The notes under the pieces: model-generated
The model's input: only the letters and a program-made list of their open reading frames with translations
What the model was told of the DNA's origin: nothing
Databases searched by the model: none
NCBI GenBank assembly: GCA_016235805.1
Contig: JACRIY010000022.1
Location: 1-33,170, forward strand
Direction of reading: 5' to 3'
Origin: Rhodocyclales bacterium
Lineage (GTDB): Bacteria; Pseudomonadota; Gammaproteobacteria; Burkholderiales; Rhodocyclaceae
DNA length: 33,170 nucleotides
Position numbers and translations under genes: made by a program
Shown: positions 26,198 through 33,170 of the stretch, in pieces
How positions within the stretch are numbered: position 1 is the stretch's first letter
How the letters are laid out: the number at the start of each line of letters is the position of its first letter

Positions 26198-26205
26198 CTT
26201 TGTTT
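26166..26205 (+). terminator. Probable rho-independent terminator of the ppc transcript
   Basis: A 9-bp GC stem (CCGGGACGG / CCGTCCCGG) is followed by CTTTGTTT. It lies about 260 bp after ppc and ends just before the stop codon of the convergent small gene. Confidence 0.5.
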
Positions 26206-26209
26206 CGGA

Positions 26210-26413
26210 TTACCGCTTGATGGAACGGCTCACGCGGCGGTGTGCGACGTACAGCATCAGGCCGACGCCAGCCACGACCATGTCGCTGGTCCCGGTGGGC
26301 GGGGTCGAAAAATAGGTCTGGATTGCGCCTGGAGCGTCGAGCGCCAAATCGGAGAATGCCATCGCCGCGCCCGTGCTGACCAAACCTGCCATCAGCGCCA
26401 GTAGTGTTTTCAT
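26210..26413 (-). CDS. Small exported/membrane protein of unknown function
   Basis: This is a 67-residue protein starting MKTLLALMAGLVSTGAAMAFSDLALDAPGAIQ. It has an N-terminal signal-like helix ending AMA, a short polar stretch with TPPTGTSD, a second hydrophobic segment (MVVAGVGLMLYVAHR) and a basic end (RRVSRSIKR). The hydrophobic-then-Arg ending recalls sorting tags such as PEP-CTERM, but the VPEP-type motif is missing. ATG 26413 has GAGG about 8 nt upstream; ATG 26419 would be too close to it. The gene stands alone between convergent ppc and the clsB operon. Real expression is uncertain. Confidence 0.5.
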   Translation of the reverse strand: MKTLLALMAGLVSTGAAMAFSDLALDAPGAIQTYFSTPPTGTSDMVVAGVGLMLYVAHRRVSRSIKR

Positions 26414-26670
26414 TGCCATGCCCTCAAGAATTTTGCTGTTCGTGGCAGCGTTTGCTGCGTTGATTGCATCCTAGGCGGCGCGACGTGGCGGGCCAATAGT
26501 CCGTTCGGACCTACGCGTGACTTATTTCACGGCCCCGGCAAGCAATCGCGTCGCACGGTGTCGGCTGCCATGGCGCGTGGCCTGGCACTTTTCCACAACC
26601 CGTTGATTTATCAGTAGTTCGGCCAAGGAGACGCGTTCATGGCGCCGGCCACCCGATTCGCGCGGCGGCG

Positions 26671-27864
26671 CTAACCGCGGTACTGGTTCCCGGCGTAGCG
26701 CGTGACGCCGACCATGAAGCGCACCAGACCGTAGGCGGCGGCGCTGGCGACCCGGGTCAGCCAGGAACGGTGGCGATGATCCTTGTGGTGCACCTCGCGC
26801 GCGGCACCGGCCATCGCCGCATCGAGGCTGGCCAGCAGTTGCGCGGCGAACTCGGCGCCGCGCACCACGACATTGGCCTCGCGCGCCAGCAGCAGGCTGA
26901 AAGGGTCGATATTGGAAGACCCGACCGTGGCCCAGTCGCCATCGACCACGGCCACCTTGGCGTGCAGGTAGGCCTTTTCGTATTCGAAGATGCGGATCCC
27001 GGCCGCCATCAGGCGATCGTAGAGGGACAGGGTGGCGAAATGGAGCATGAGGTGGTCAGGGCGGCCCTGCAGCAGCAGGTCGACGCGGACGCCGCGCCGC
27101 GCCGCCGCCACCAGCGCCTTGCGGAAGGTCCGGCCGGGCAGGAAATAGGCGTTGGCGATCACCACCCGCTGCCGCGCGCCCTCGATCGCCGCCAGATAGG
27201 CGTTCTCGATGTCGCGCCGGTGGCGCAGGTTGTCGCGAACCAGCAGGGCGGCGGACGTCGTGCCGGCCACCGGCGGCGGCGGCGGCAGGGCGGCCGGCGG
27301 CGGCGGGCGGCGGCCCAGGCGCGCCCAGCGCACCAGGCGCCAGACGTGCCGCACCGCGTGGTGCACGGTCGCGGCGAGCGGTCCTTCGATGCGAACCGCG
27401 TAGTCGAAACGCGGCGCAAGCTCCCTGCCGTCGTCGAAATCATCGATCACGTTGATGCCGCCGACGAAAGCCGTGCCGCCGTCGACCACCGCCAGCTTGC
27501 GGTGCATTCGGCGCAGGCGATGGCGACGGAATGCGTAGCGCCCGGCTTCCGGCCGATAGGCCATTACTTCGACGCCGTCGGCCGCCAGAACCGCGCCGAG
27601 GCCGGCGGTGAAATCGCGCGCACCGAAGCCATCCACCAGCACCCGCACGGCGACGCCGCGCCGCGCCGCGCTCGCCAGCGCGGCCGCCACGCGGCGGCCG
27701 GTGACGTCGTCGTCGAAGATATAAGTTTCCAGATGCACTTCATGGCGCGCCGCGTCGATCGCGGCGATCAGCGCCGGAAAGTATTCGCCGCCTGATTCGA
27801 GCAGCTGCAGGCGGTTGCCGGCGACCAGGCCGGGCGCGGCCGTCGGCCAGAAGTCGGCGCTCAC
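26671..27864 (-). CDS. clsB: Cardiolipin synthase B (phospholipase D family)
   Basis: This is a 397-residue membrane-associated phospholipid synthase with two HKD motifs: HRKLAVVDGG (H121, K123, D128) and HAKVAVVDGD (H301, K303, D308), each followed by the conserved GG/S-x-N. No N-terminal membrane helices are present, which with its length (E. coli ClsB 413) and partner gene separates it from ClsA. It starts at a GTG (27864) in a GTGA overlap with the upstream nuclease-like gene, exactly the ybhP-clsB arrangement of E. coli. A Pro-rich linker (about 187-199) joins the two halves. It makes cardiolipin from phosphatidylglycerol and a second phospholipid. Confidence 0.9.
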   Translation of the reverse strand: MSADFWPTAAPGLVAGNRLQLLESGGEYFPALIAAIDAARHEVHLETYIFDDDVTGRRVAAALASAARRGVAVRVLVDGFGARDFTAGLGAVLAADGVEVMAYRPEAGRYAFRRHRLRRMHRKLAVVDGGTAFVGGINVIDDFDDGRELAPRFDYAVRIEGPLAATVHHAVRHVWRLVRWARLGRRPPPPAALPPPPPVAGTTSAALLVRDNLRHRRDIENAYLAAIEGARQRVVIANAYFLPGRTFRKALVAAARRGVRVDLLLQGRPDHLMLHFATLSLYDRLMAAGIRIFEYEKAYLHAKVAVVDGDWATVGSSNIDPFSLLLAREANVVVRGAEFAAQLLASLDAAMAGAAREVHHKDHRHRSWLTRVASAAAYGLVRFMVGVTRYAGNQYRG

Positions 27865-28631
27865 GGGCTGCGCGTAGCGGCGCCGAACCGAAACTCGGCG
27901 GAAAGCGCCGCATGGTCGGAGATGCCCGACCACGGCGGCCCGGCGTGGACAATCGCGGCATCCAGTTGCAGCCCGCGCTGGTAGATCCGGTCGAGGCGGA
28001 ACATCGGCAAGACCGCCGGATAGCTGCGCGAAGGCCGCTGCGCGTTGCCGGCAAACACTTCGGTGAGGCCGAGGCGCTGCGCCAGCAGGTCGTCGGCGTG
28101 GTTGCGCCAGTCGTTGAAATCGCCCGCGATCAGCAGCGGCGCGCCGTCCGGCACGACATCCTCGATGCGCCGCGCCAGCGCATCCATCTGGCGCCGCCGC
28201 GAACGCGCGAACAGCGACAGATGCACGCACACGCAATGCAGGGCCTGCCCCAGCCGCGGCACCTCCACCGCGCAATGCAGCAGGCCGCGCTTCTCGAAGC
28301 GCAGGTGGGTCACGTCCTGGTTGTGCTCGTGCAGGATGGGATGGCGCGACAGGATCGCGTTGCCGTGGTGGCCATGGTCGTAAACCATGTTGCGGCCGTA
28401 GGAATGGTTGGCCCAGACATCCTCGGCGAGGAACTCGTGCTGCGGCAGCAGTGGCCAATCCGGGTGCCTTTCGGCATGGCCCAGGTGCAGGCCCTGCACT
28501 TCCTGCAGGAAGACGATGTCGGCCGACAATTCGCGCAGGCGATCGCGCAGCTCATGCACCATCATGCGGCGATTGAACTGCGAAAACCCCTTGTGGATGT
28601 TCCAGGTGGCGATGGAAAGCGTTTGCGTCAT
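27861..28631 (-). CDS. Endonuclease/exonuclease/phosphatase family protein (YbhP-like)
   Basis: This is a 256-residue member of the EEP superfamily of metal-dependent phosphodiesterases. Motifs in order are LSIATWNIHKGF, ADIVFLQEVQG (metal-binding Glu), the HGNAILSRHPI stretch, LLIAGDFNDWRNH and the terminal SGISDHAALSAEF (catalytic Asp-His). The stop overlaps the clsB start by 4 nt. The same pair occurs in E. coli (ybhP-clsB), so a role in phospholipid or lipid-headgroup metabolism rather than DNA cleavage is likely, though its substrate is unknown. The ATG at 28631 is a good start; no signal peptide is seen. Confidence 0.87.
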   Translation of the reverse strand: MTQTLSIATWNIHKGFSQFNRRMMVHELRDRLRELSADIVFLQEVQGLHLGHAERHPDWPLLPQHEFLAEDVWANHSYGRNMVYDHGHHGNAILSRHPILHEHNQDVTHLRFEKRGLLHCAVEVPRLGQALHCVCVHLSLFARSRRRQMDALARRIEDVVPDGAPLLIAGDFNDWRNHADDLLAQRLGLTEVFAGNAQRPSRSYPAVLPMFRLDRIYQRGLQLDAAIVHAGPPWSGISDHAALSAEFRFGAATRSP

Positions 28632-28657
28632 GCGGCGATGGGCATCCGGCTCCGGTG

Positions 28658-29551
28658 TCAGGCGAGCATGAAGCGGTCACCGTCGGCAGCCACCCGCCCC
28701 TGCGCGGCGAGCTCGTCGAGATGCATGCGGATCGAGTTGAACTCGGCGCTTTCGACGTAGGGCAGGCTCACGCCCTGCGGGTAGAGCAGGCGCCGGTCGA
28801 CCAGTTCGGGCAGTGTGTGCGGCCGCTCGCGCAGGTAGCCGAGCAGCTTCTCGTTGCGTTCGTCGATGCGGCCGGCGAAACGCGCCAGGTCGGCGAGGAA
28901 CTGGGCGCGATCGGTGATCACCGCGCGATGGTGGGAGGTCACCCAGACGTCGGCGTCGAGTTTCGCGACCTCGACGAGGCTCTTGCGGAAGGCGGCGAGG
29001 CTCGACGTGGCGTCGCCGTAGTAGGGGCCGAAGCCGGTCAGGTCGATGTCGCCGATGAAGGCGACGCCCTCGCTTTCGATCACCAGCGCGCAATGCCCCG
29101 AGGTGTGGCCGGGCAGGTGGTGGGCGCGGACGCGCACGCCGCCGCCGAGATCCCACTGCTGGTCATGGACGTAGGCGGTGGCGTCGGGCCGCGGGTGGTA
29201 ATGGAAATCGCGGTCGATCATTTCGCGCACGCGGGCCAGCACGTCGTCCGCGTAGCCGTAATGCGCCGCCAGCCCCTCCCAGGACTGCACCGCGCGCAGG
29301 TCCGCCGCGTGCACCTCGACCCGCGCCCGCGGCACGCGATGCAGGCCGGCCATGTGGTCTTCGTGGGCGTGGCCGAGCAGCACCAGGTCGACGTCGTCGA
29401 AGTCGGCACCGATCCGGTTCGATGCCAGCGGCGTATCGAAGGCGGCGCGCGTGTCGGCGCCATGCACGATGACCTGGTTGCCGTCGGGATACTTTCCGGA
29501 CTTGTCGCCGAGATGGATGGACACGGCGCCGAAGCGCAGGACATCATTCAC
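28658..29551 (-). CDS. MBL-fold metallo-hydrolase
   Basis: This is a 297-residue metallo-beta-lactamase-fold hydrolase. The metal site reads GHAHEDHMAG (H61, H63, D65, H66), with the later HHLPGHTSGHCALVIES and FIGDIDLTGFGPYYGD supplying His and the bridging Asp. A C-terminal part (about 225-297, RNEKLLGYLRERPHTLPELVDRRLLYP) looks winged-helix-like, as in LACTB2-type hydrolases. The start is a GTG at 29551. The substrate is unknown; thioester, lactone and nuclease activities are all found in the fold. It follows nadA on the same strand after 51 bp containing an interspersed repeat, and sits 26 bp before the nuclease-like/clsB pair. Confidence 0.86.
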   Translation of the reverse strand: MNDVLRFGAVSIHLGDKSGKYPDGNQVIVHGADTRAAFDTPLASNRIGADFDDVDLVLLGHAHEDHMAGLHRVPRARVEVHAADLRAVQSWEGLAAHYGYADDVLARVREMIDRDFHYHPRPDATAYVHDQQWDLGGGVRVRAHHLPGHTSGHCALVIESEGVAFIGDIDLTGFGPYYGDATSSLAAFRKSLVEVAKLDADVWVTSHHRAVITDRAQFLADLARFAGRIDERNEKLLGYLRERPHTLPELVDRRLLYPQGVSLPYVESAEFNSIRMHLDELAAQGRVAADGDRFMLA

Positions 29552-29577
29552 GGCGATCGTTGCCTTGGGCTTGCACG

Positions 29578-29601
29578 AAAGTCGGCGCCGGCGACACGGC
29601 G
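29578..29601 (+). repeat. Interspersed 24-bp repeat, copy 5
   Basis: AAAGTCGGCGCCGGCGACA followed by CGGCG, ending one base before the nadA stop codon and starting 26 bp upstream of the MBL gene start. Confidence 0.65.
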
Positions 29602-29602
29602 T

Positions 29603-30700
29603 TCAGGACACCGCGAGCATGCGCTCCAGCGAAACCTTGGCCAGCTTCGCCTCGTGCTCGGGCACGCTGATCTGGTTCACCACCTTGCCGTCGACCAGGT
29701 TTTCCAGGGTCCAGGCCAGGTGCTGCGGGTCGATGCGCTGCATGGTCGAGCACATGCAGATGGTGCTGGCCATGAACTGCACGATCTTGCCTTCGTGCTT
29801 CACTTCCTGCGCCAGGCGCTCGACCAGGTTGAGTTCGGTGCCGACCAGCCAGCGCGTGTTGGGCGGGGCAGCCTTGACCGTCTGCAGGATGGTTTCGGTG
29901 CTGCCGATGTAGTCGGACTGCTTGCAGACCTCGAAACTGCACTCGGGGTGCGAAATGACAAAGCCATCCGGATGCTGGTTGCGGAATTTGATGATGTCCT
30001 TGGGCTGGAACATCTGGTGCACCGAACAGAAGCCGTGCCAGAGGATGATCTTCGCCTTCGCTATCTGCTCGCGAGTGAGGCCGCCCTGTTCCTGGTCGGG
30101 GTTCCAGATCACCATCTCGTCGAGCGGAATGCCCATCTTGTAGCCGGACCAGCGACCGAGGTGCTGGTCGGGGAAGAACAGCACCTTCTCGCGCTGGGCG
30201 AAGGACCATTCGAGGATCTTCGGCGCATTCGACGAGGTGCAGACGATACCGCCATGCGCGCCGCAGAAAGCCTTGAGGTCGGCCGCGGAGTTGATGTAGG
30301 TGACGGGGGTGACCTTCTGGTCGGGATCGAGCACGGCGGACAGTTCGCGCCAGGCGCGCTCGACTTTCGCCAGGCTGGCCATGTCGGCCATCGAGCAGCC
30401 GGCGGCGAGGTCGGGCAGGATCGAGATCTGCTCGGGACGCGAGAGGATGTCGGCCACCTCCGCCATGAAGTGCACGCCGCAGAAGACGATGTGCTTGGCC
30501 TCCGCCTGCGAAGCCAGGCGCGACAGCTTGAGCGAGTCGCCGGTGATGTCGGCATGGGCATAGACGTCGGCGCGCTGGTAGTGGTGGCACAACAGGACGA
30601 CGTCCTTGCCGAGCTTGGCTTTCGCGGCGCGGATGCGCTCGCCGGCGTCCTTGTCGGCGAGGCTGTTGAAACGGTCGAAGGAGATGGTGGCGGTTTGCAT
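29603..30700 (-). CDS. nadA: Quinolinate synthase A
   Basis: This is a 365-residue enzyme of de novo NAD synthesis that condenses iminoaspartate with dihydroxyacetone phosphate to quinolinate, using an oxygen-sensitive [4Fe-4S] cluster. Probable cluster cysteines lie in AGCSMADM (about residue 102), SHPECSFE (about 253) and ICMCSTM (about 314-316), the spacing of the family. Other marks are CHHYQRADVYAHADITGDSL, CGVHFMAEVADIL and VCTSSNAPKILEW. ATG 30700 has GAGG upstream. It starts 10 bp downstream of the rhodanese gene, so the two are likely co-transcribed; a sulfur-transfer protein beside an Fe-S enzyme is sensible. nadB and nadC are not in the window. Confidence 0.96.
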   Translation of the reverse strand: MQTATISFDRFNSLADKDAGERIRAAKAKLGKDVVLLCHHYQRADVYAHADITGDSLKLSRLASQAEAKHIVFCGVHFMAEVADILSRPEQISILPDLAAGCSMADMASLAKVERAWRELSAVLDPDQKVTPVTYINSAADLKAFCGAHGGIVCTSSNAPKILEWSFAQREKVLFFPDQHLGRWSGYKMGIPLDEMVIWNPDQEQGGLTREQIAKAKIILWHGFCSVHQMFQPKDIIKFRNQHPDGFVISHPECSFEVCKQSDYIGSTETILQTVKAAPPNTRWLVGTELNLVERLAQEVKHEGKIVQFMASTICMCSTMQRIDPQHLAWTLENLVDGKVVNQISVPEHEAKLAKVSLERMLAVS

Positions 30701-30710
30701 GGTGATGGCC

Positions 30711-31163
30711 TCAGGACTGGTTCCAGGGCAGGCCGGCGTGGCGCCAGCCGCCCGTGCGGTTCCGCTGGCCGTTGGCGTCCTTGTTGCCCTCGAAACCTTC
30801 GAGGATGTTGTAGCAGTCGGGAAAGCCGGCTTCGGTGGCGGCCTTGGCGGCAAGGGTCGAGCGCTGCCCGGAGCGGCAGAGGAAGAGCAGCAGCGATTCG
30901 CTGACCACGCTGTGCTTCAGCGTCTGCAAAAAGTAGGGGTTCAGATGCTTGGCCGGGTAATCCTGCCATTCGATCTCGATCGCGCCGGGCACGCGGCCGA
31001 CCCAGTCCAGCTCGGCCTTGGTGCGCACGTCGATGAGGCGCGCATTCTTCGCCAGTTGCAGCACTTCGCTGGCCTCGAGCGGCGTCAGCGCGCCCTCGAA
31101 GGCCAGCTTCAGTTCGCGCGCTCGCGACTGGGCGAGGGAGAGGATTTCGTTCAGGCGTCCCAT
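30711..31163 (-). CDS. Rhodanese-like sulfurtransferase domain protein
   Basis: This is a 150-residue single-domain rhodanese. The persulfide-carrying loop is LLLFLCRSGQRS (Cys96), preceded by ARLIDVRTKAELDWVGRVPGAIEIEW and followed by GFPDCYNILEGFEGNKD, the typical CDC25/rhodanese order. No signal peptide is present, so it is cytosolic. The start is ATG 31163. It is upstream of nadA (10-bp gap) on the same strand and divergent from the cation exporter, with a 60-bp shared promoter region. It probably delivers sulfur, perhaps for the NadA cluster; this is inference. Confidence 0.88.
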   Translation of the reverse strand: MGRLNEILSLAQSRARELKLAFEGALTPLEASEVLQLAKNARLIDVRTKAELDWVGRVPGAIEIEWQDYPAKHLNPYFLQTLKHSVVSESLLLFLCRSGQRSTLAAKAATEAGFPDCYNILEGFEGNKDANGQRNRTGGWRHAGLPWNQS

Positions 31164-31223
31164 GGCAGGCGCTGCCGGAGCAGGAGAATAGAATTGGGGA
31201 ATCGAGTATACCCGCCCGCAACG

Positions 31224-32417
31224 ATGTCCCGCGATCCCCTCCCACACGACTTCAACGGCGACCGCCGCGATGCCGCCGACACCGGACCCGGCTCGCGCTT
31301 CGCCGAAGGCCAGCGCATCACCTGGGTCAGCGTCGCGGTCAACGTCGTGCTGACCACGATGCAGATCGTCGTCGGCCTCATCGCGCATTCGCAAAGCCTG
31401 ATCGCCGATGCCATGCACACGCTGTCGGACATCGTCGCCGATGCCTTCGTCCTGTTCGCCAACCGCAAGGGCGCGGAAGCGGCCGACGCCGACCATCCCT
31501 ATGGCCACGGCCGCTACGAAACCGCCGCCTCGCTGGTGCTGGGCGTGTTGCTGGCCGGCACCGGCGCCGGCATCCTGATCGCCGCCGCCGGTCGCCTGCA
31601 GGACATCGGCAGCGCGCCGCCGGTCGGCGTCGCCGCGATGTGGGCGGCGCTGATCACGCTGGCCGCCAAGGAAGGACTGTTCCGCTACATGCTGGCCACC
31701 GCCGAACGCCTGCGCTCGCCGATGCTGGTCGCCAACGCCTGGCACGCGCGCGCCGACGCGCTGTCCTCGCTGGTGGTGGCGGCGGGCATCGCCGGCGCGC
31801 TGGCCGGCTTCAACTTCGCCGACGCGGTGGCCGCCATCATCGTCGGCGCCATGATCGTGCGCGCCGGGCTCAAGTTCGGCTGGGAAGCGATCCGCGAATT
31901 AATTGACACCGGCCTCGCGGCCGGGGAGGTGGCTGCGATCCGCCACACCATTACCAGCACCCCCGGCGTGCTCGGCATGCACGAGTTGCGAACGCGGCGC
32001 ATGGCGCACCAGGTGCTGGTCGACGCGCACGTCCAGGTGAATCCGCGCATCAGCGTCTCGGAGGGCCACCGCATCGCCGAATCGGCGCGGCAGCGCGTGC
32101 TGGTCAGCCACCCCGAAGTGCTCGACGTGCTGGTCCATGTCGATGCCGAGAACGACCTGCAGGGCAACGCCGCCGTTTCCCTGCCGGACCGTGCCGCCCT
32201 GCTGGCTCACCTGCGCGAACTGCTGGCGGCCGATCCGCCCGACTTCGAACGAACCATCCTGCATTACCTTGGCACCCGCGTCGAAGCGGAAATCTTCCTG
32301 CCGCCCGGCTTTGCAGACGCGGCGCGGCTGGCCCGATTCCGGCAGCGGCTGGATGCCGCCCTGCCGAACGATCCGTGGTTCGTGGCAATCCGGCTCAATC
32401 AGCACATTGCACCATAG
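31224..32417 (+). CDS. Cation diffusion facilitator (CDF) metal exporter
   Basis: This is a 397-residue inner-membrane metal/proton antiporter. Six hydrophobic segments carry the transport site: H65-xxx-D69 (DAMHTLSD) in TM2 and H174-xxx-D178 (HARADALSS) in TM5. HxxxD/HxxxD is the form usually linked to Zn/Cd rather than Fe/Mn. The HPYGHGRYE loop follows TM2. A cytosolic CDF dimerisation domain (about 230-310, MHELRTRRMAHQVLVDAHVQVNP) is followed by about 85 extra residues (DRAALLAHLRELLAADPPDFERTILHYLG), longer than FieF. The stop lies inside the first NtrC site of glnA. Confidence 0.92.
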   Translation: MSRDPLPHDFNGDRRDAADTGPGSRFAEGQRITWVSVAVNVVLTTMQIVVGLIAHSQSLIADAMHTLSDIVADAFVLFANRKGAEAADADHPYGHGRYETAASLVLGVLLAGTGAGILIAAAGRLQDIGSAPPVGVAAMWAALITLAAKEGLFRYMLATAERLRSPMLVANAWHARADALSSLVVAAGIAGALAGFNFADAVAAIIVGAMIVRAGLKFGWEAIRELIDTGLAAGEVAAIRHTITSTPGVLGMHELRTRRMAHQVLVDAHVQVNPRISVSEGHRIAESARQRVLVSHPEVLDVLVHVDAENDLQGNAAVSLPDRAALLAHLRELLAADPPDFERTILHYLGTRVEAEIFLPPGFADAARLARFRQRLDAALPNDPWFVAIRLNQHIAP

Positions 32418-32424
32418 AGGTGCA
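32408..32424. promoter_or_regulatory. NtrC-binding site 1 upstream of glnA
   Basis: TGCACC-ATAGA-GGTGCA is a perfect match to the NtrC (GlnG) dyad TGCACY-N5-GGTGCA. It overlaps the stop codon of the CDF gene and lies about 128 bp before the predicted glnA start point. Confidence 0.85.
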
Positions 32425-32438
32425 TACTCGCCAGAACA

Positions 32439-32455
32439 TGCACCGTCGGAGTGCA
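32439..32455. promoter_or_regulatory. NtrC-binding site 2 upstream of glnA
   Basis: TGCACC-GTCGG-AGTGCA is one base off the NtrC consensus. Its centre is 31 bp from site 1, three helical turns, as in the paired enhancer sites of enteric glnAp2. Confidence 0.8.
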
Positions 32456-32517
32456 TACATCCCCCTATCGTGAAGCAAAAAGACTTGTGGCACAATCGCT
32501 TCCCTTCGTGGTGCGAA

Positions 32518-32533
32518 TGGCACGCTACCTGCT
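32518..32533 (+). promoter_or_regulatory. Sigma-54 (-24/-12) promoter of glnA
   Basis: TGGCAC-GCTAC-CTGCT has the invariant GG-N10-GC spacing. Transcription should start near 32544, giving a leader of about 67 nt before ATG 32611. With the two upstream NtrC sites this predicts induction under nitrogen limitation. Confidence 0.8.
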
Positions 32534-32610
32534 ACCGGAACGCTGCACCGTTGCATTCCGGTATCGACTACCTACCCCGCATTTGCCATTAATTTTCAGG
32601 AGAGCAGCTC

Positions 32611-33170
32611 ATGACCCCCCAGGACGTAATCAAGATGGTCGAAGAGAAGGAAGTCAAGTTCGTCGACTTCCGCTTTACCGACACCCGCGGCAAGGAACAG
32701 CACGTCGGCGTGCCGGTTTCGGCCTTCAGCATGGACAAGTTCGAAGACGGCCACGCTTTCGACGGCTCCTCGATCGCCGGCTGGAAGGGTATCCAGGCCT
32801 CGGACATGCAGCTGATGCCCGACGCCGCCACCGCCTACATCGACCCCTTCTTCGACGAAACCACCCTGGTCCTGACCTGCGACGTGGTCGAGCCGGCCGA
32901 CGGCAAGGGCTATGACCGCGATCCGCGCTCGATCGCCAAGCGCGCCGAGGCCTACCTCAAGTCCTCCGGCATCGGCGATACCGCCTACTTCGGTCCCGAG
33001 CCCGAGTTCTTCATTTTCGACAGCATCGAGTGGGGCGTGGACATGTCCGGCGCCCACGTCAAGATCTACTCCGAAGAGGCCGCCTGGTCGTCCTCCGAGA
33101 AGTTCGAAGGCGGCAACACCGGCCACCGTCCCAACGTCAAGGGCGGCTACTTCCCGGTGCCCCCGGTCGA
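32611..33170 (+). CDS. glnA: Glutamine synthetase, type I (C-terminus cut by window edge)
   Basis: The first 186 residues of the ammonia-assimilating enzyme (glutamate + NH3 + ATP to glutamine) are visible. [35 protein letters not shown] is the beta-grasp N-terminal domain, with the [12 protein letters not shown] loop. The catalytic domain begins with [12 protein letters not shown], containing the metal-binding Glu residues. ATG 32611 has AGGAGA 7 nt upstream. The usual length is about 470 residues, so the adenylylation-site Tyr lies outside the window. Two NtrC sites and a sigma-54 promoter precede it, so it is controlled by nitrogen status. Confidence 0.96.
   Translation, partial: MTPQDVIKMVEEKEVKFVDFRFTDTRGKEQHVGVPVSAFSMDKFEDGHAFDGSSIAGWKGIQASDMQLMPDAATAYIDPFFDETTLVLTCDVVEPADGKGYDRDPRSIAKRAEAYLKSSGIGDTAYFGPEPEFFIFDSIEWGVDMSGAHVKIYSEEAAWSSSEKFEGGNTGHRPNVKGGYFPVPPV

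Noticed and set aside
26583-26600. TGGCAC resembling a sigma-54 -24 box
   Set aside because: There is no GC at the -12 position 10 bases after GG.
26639-26674. 11-codon frame (MAPATRFARRR) with a perfect AAGGAG ribosome site
   Set aside because: Too short to support, and it overlaps the stop of clsB on the other strand.
32488-32503. An earlier TGGCAC upstream of glnA
   Set aside because: GC follows GG at 7 rather than 10 bases; the box at 32518 has correct spacing.

Overview
The window reads as chromosome from a GC-rich Gram-negative bacterium, most likely a betaproteobacterium (Rhodocyclales/Sterolibacteriaceae-like). This is inferred from overall protein character, an intact gltIJKL operon, an E. 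coli-type FadE, and a sigma-54/NtrC-controlled glnA. Most of the window is dense, high-GC, operon-style housekeeping or transport DNA. The stretch at about 12.5-15.5 kb is visibly AT-richer and is accessory. I see no rRNA, tRNA or CRISPR array.

Layout. 1-2127: fadE (cut by the left edge) behind a TetR regulator, with a PsrA-like palindrome just upstream of the regulator. 2298-8579: four tightly coupled plus-strand genes: a corrinoid-binding protein, a UroD-type methyltransferase, a histidine kinase with a Cys-rich DUF1638-like N-terminus, and a REC-PAS-kinase-REC-Hpt hybrid kinase. This looks like a corrinoid/methyl-transfer module used for signalling, and it is the most interesting item here. 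8641-8914: a 274-bp near-palindromic MITE-like element. 8972-10531: a CPA1 Na+/H+ antiporter. 10546-12286: an AAA/DUF4143 ATPase and a hypothetical gene. 12523-13126: a BrnT-like/CopG toxin-antitoxin pair. 13229-15408: a previously hidden integron cassette array on the minus strand. It has two good attC sites, one degenerate one and a terminal core site, three cassette genes including an HSDR_N nuclease-like protein, and no integrase in the window.

15409-16076 is non-coding repeat-rich DNA. 16077-19039 carries an AI-2E-family permease and an Atm1-type ABC exporter. 19054-22571 is the glutamate/aspartate ABC importer gltIJKL, with an unusual structured spacer between gltJ and gltK. 22652-25908 is a thioredoxin-like periplasmic protein overlapping ppc (PEP carboxylase). 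25909-26200 is a run of hairpins, followed by a tiny exported protein. 26671-28631 is clsB (cardiolipin synthase) with its usual endonuclease/exonuclease/phosphatase partner, then an MBL-fold hydrolase, nadA and a rhodanese, all on the minus strand. A divergent CDF metal exporter follows, and finally glnA (cut by the right edge) behind two NtrC sites and a -24/-12 promoter.

A ~24-bp interspersed repeat (core AGTCGGCGCYGGCGA) recurs in at least five intergenic spots. It ties together regions that are otherwise unrelated.
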